A stretch of DNA of 64,000 nt from Rhizobiaceae bacterium (GTDB lineage Bacteria; Pseudomonadota; Alphaproteobacteria; Rhizobiales; Rhizobiaceae): the NCBI GenBank assembly GCA_017643495.1, contig JAEPNK010000002.1, positions 992,001 to 1,056,000 of the forward strand. Direction: 5' to 3'. The notes under the pieces are model-generated. The model saw only the letters and a list, made by a program, of their open reading frames with translations. It was not told the DNA's origin and did not search any database. Position numbers and translations under genes: made by a program. Of the stretch, positions 62,458-64,000 are shown in pieces. Every line of letters begins with the position of its first letter. The first letter of the stretch is position 1.

Positions 62458-62808
62458 TTAGCGGCGGTATCCGGGATGGAAATATGGATCCCGATCATTA
62501 TACCGGCGGTTGGTTCTGTAACCATGGCGCTTGTGGTATGAATTGCGGTAATAACCACGCGGGCTGTGATAGCGGTAGTAACGCGGTGCATAGTAGCGTC
62601 CGCGATAATAACGTCGCTTGTAACGCTTGTTCCGCTTGTAGGCACCATAGGCAATGGCACCGCCAATGATTGCACCGGCAATGATTGCCGCCCGCTTGTT
62701 TCTGCTGCCCGCATCTGCTTCCGAGACGTTGACCGTCGCAAATACCGGCGCTGCAACAGCAAGTATAAGCAAGGGCTTGAGCAGGAAATCGGTAATGCTC
62801 TTGGTCAT
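62458..62808 (-). CDS. Secreted Arg/Tyr-rich basic protein, unknown function
   Basis: This 116-residue protein has a signal peptide ending near DAG (FLLKPLLILAVAAPVFATV). A short glycine-zipper-like helix AAIIAGAIIGGAIAYGAYKR follows. The C-terminal half is made almost only of Arg, Tyr, Lys, His and Gly (RYYRGRYYAPRYYR). AAGGAAGG lies before the ATG at 62808. It is probably periplasmic or bound to the envelope. Similar low-complexity basic proteins occur in rhizobia without known function. The terminator at 62406 ends its transcript. Confidence 0.75.
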   Translation of the reverse strand: MTKSITDFLLKPLLILAVAAPVFATVNVSEADAGSRNKRAAIIAGAIIGGAIAYGAYKRNKRYKRRYYRGRYYAPRYYRYHSPRGYYRNSYHKRHGYRTNRRYNDRDPYFHPGYRR

Positions 62809-62957
62809 GAGAGACCTTCCTTTCCTTTCACATGATGGCCATAACAATACAAATTCTTGACCATATTAAGATTTGTAACCTGAACGTTTTGTGAACAGCC
62901 ATTCTGTGGCAAACTTGTATGCTGCTTTAACAGCAATATTCAGGGCGGAGAGAACAG

Positions 62958-63677
62958 ATGACCGGAATTGCAGTGCGTGCACTGACCTTTGATACGGGCG
63001 GCACCATACTCGACTGGCACACGGGCTTTCGCAATGCCCTCACGGCTGTTGGCAAGAAACACGGCATCGAACGGGACTGGGCCGGTATTGCCAACGAACT
63101 GCGGCGCAATTCGCTGATGTCCATGCTCAACCTCGGGCAGGACAGTCCCCCGCCATGGACCTTTGACGGCGCACACCGGACAGAACTGGAAAAGCTCTGC
63201 AGCAAGCATGACTTGCCCTTTGATGAAAACGACCTCAACCGGATTGCATGGGAAGCCCCACACAATTTTGCCTGCTGGCCGGATTTTCCCGGGACACTGC
63301 CCCGGTTGCGCAAACACTATCTTGTCTGCTCATTCACAATCCTGAGTTACCGCATCATCATGGATACAGCCCGCCGGAACGGCCTTTCCTGGGATGCGGT
63401 TTTTTCCTGCGAGGGCATCGGTAAATACAAGATACTTCCGCAATCATACCAGACAGTGGCCGAGTATTTGCAGATGGAACCGTCAGAGATATGCATGGTT
63501 GCCTGTCACAATTTCGACCTTGATGCGGCCAAGGCTGTTGGCTTCAAGACAGCCTTCGTACGCCGCCCGGACGAATGGGGTCACGAGCAACCACCCGATC
63601 CGGAACCCAATCCGCACCATGACATTATCGTGGACAGTTTTCCGGACCTGGCGGCAACCCTAGGCATTGAGACATGA
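62958..63677 (+). CDS. HAD-superfamily hydrolase (haloacid dehalogenase type II-like)
   Basis: This 239-residue cytoplasmic protein has the HAD nucleophile motif FDTGGTILDWH in the DxxxT form of the type II dehalogenase group. The second-motif strand CSFTILSYRI follows. The late motif VACHNFDLDAAKAVGFKTAFV has one Asp and Asn to bind magnesium. It could be a haloacid dehalogenase or a phosphatase; the substrate is not known. GGAGAGAACAG precedes the ATG. It stands alone, 149 bases from the divergent Arg/Tyr-rich gene. Confidence 0.87.
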   Translation: MTGIAVRALTFDTGGTILDWHTGFRNALTAVGKKHGIERDWAGIANELRRNSLMSMLNLGQDSPPPWTFDGAHRTELEKLCSKHDLPFDENDLNRIAWEAPHNFACWPDFPGTLPRLRKHYLVCSFTILSYRIIMDTARRNGLSWDAVFSCEGIGKYKILPQSYQTVAEYLQMEPSEICMVACHNFDLDAAKAVGFKTAFVRRPDEWGHEQPPDPEPNPHHDIIVDSFPDLAATLGIET

Positions 63678-63871
63678 TTCACACCATTCCGGAAATTTGT
63701 GCGGCGCAACAGTCAGGAATTGACGGTTTGTTCATTTTCAGCTCGTCACCGCAACTGTAACATGACAAAATAATTGTTTTATAACAATGCCTTGACCATG
63801 AGTAACGGTAAGTAACTTCCAAATATACAACCCCCTGCCTATATCCCGCTCATGAAATCGGTTCGGTGGTC
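63678..63871. other. AT-rich gap after the HAD gene
   Basis: No gene is evident in these 194 bases. A small ATTGTT/AACAAT inverted repeat lies near 63773-63788. A promoter for the last open frame could sit here, but no good -35/-10 pair stands out. Confidence 0.4.
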
Positions 63872-64000
63872 ATGCGGCATATCCGGACGCTTTCCAAAAA
63901 TACATGGCTAAAGCCATCCGGCGCCTTGGGGCAAGGCACTGGTTTGGCTCAAGCCATTTTGTCGGAAGCACATGTTTCCGAACAGATCCGGACGCTTGAT
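63872..64000 (+). CDS. Possible start of a gene cut by the window end
   Basis: A frame beginning MRHIRTLSKNTWLKPSGALG stays open for 43 codons to the last base. GGTGG lies just before the ATG. The residues contain a hydrophobic-polar mix but no recognisable domain. It may be a real gene continuing past the window or a chance frame. Confidence 0.25.
   Translation, partial: MRHIRTLSKNTWLKPSGALGQGTGLAQAILSEAHVSEQIRTLD

Overview
The window is about 57% G+C by eye and looks like chromosomal DNA of an alphaproteobacterium, most likely of the Hyphomicrobiales (Rhizobiales). The reasons are the block carA / GatB-YqeY / dnaG / rpoD, the greA ... trxB-lysR neighbourhood, and alphaproteobacterial families such as HlyU-like, DUF2937, ExoD, YpfJ and a 665-residue acidic-insert RpoD. 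A TRAP transporter, an MttB-type methyltransferase and aromatic catabolism genes suit a marine or soil heterotroph. I cannot name the genus. I see no tRNA, rRNA, CRISPR array, prophage or insertion sequence.

Layout. 1-5.1 kb: phenylacetate genes paaG-paaI-paaK, a DMT exporter, a small membrane protein and a bile-acid-symporter-like carrier. 5.1-11.9 kb: a stand-alone MttB-family methyltransferase, divergent moaA coupled to a fused enoyl-CoA hydratase/3-hydroxyacyl-CoA dehydrogenase, HlyU-like and YjbQ genes, and a TetR/VOC divergent pair with two perfect operators. 12-21 kb: rpoD, dnaG, a B12-binding radical SAM enzyme, a DMT exporter, YqeY and carA. 21-29.5 kb: a TetR/hydrolase divergent pair, DUF2937, YpfJ protease, a copper chaperone, carB and a PACE efflux protein. 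29.6-36.7 kb: a racemase and a TRAP transporter operon, ExoD, a GT87 glycosyltransferase and an FAD amine oxidase. 36.7-46 kb: greA behind a leader with its own promoter and terminator, then a pseudaminic-acid-like nonulosonate cluster (pseC, pseI, a pseG-pseH fusion, an SpsF-type nucleotidyltransferase and three glycan proteins). 46-54 kb: BenE, trxB, LysR, an ornithine cyclodeaminase homologue, a possible small RNA, MsrP, an outer-membrane-like protein and aspartate aminotransferase. 54-64 kb: a D,D-carboxypeptidase, a PH-domain protein, a PQQ-type sugar dehydrogenase lipoprotein, a SulP transporter, a ThDP decarboxylase, a DMT exporter, an Arg/Tyr-rich secreted protein and a HAD hydrolase.

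The genes largely work as independent housekeeping and accessory modules. The clearest system is the surface-sugar cluster, which would make and activate a nonulosonic acid and attach it to a surface glycan. It sits between greA and trxB. No pseB is visible in the window, and the activating enzyme is not of the usual PseF type. The regulatory signals that stand out are the greA leader, the paired TetR operators, a 28-bp palindrome before a hydrolase gene, and a promoter-to-terminator unit near 50.4-50.6 kb.
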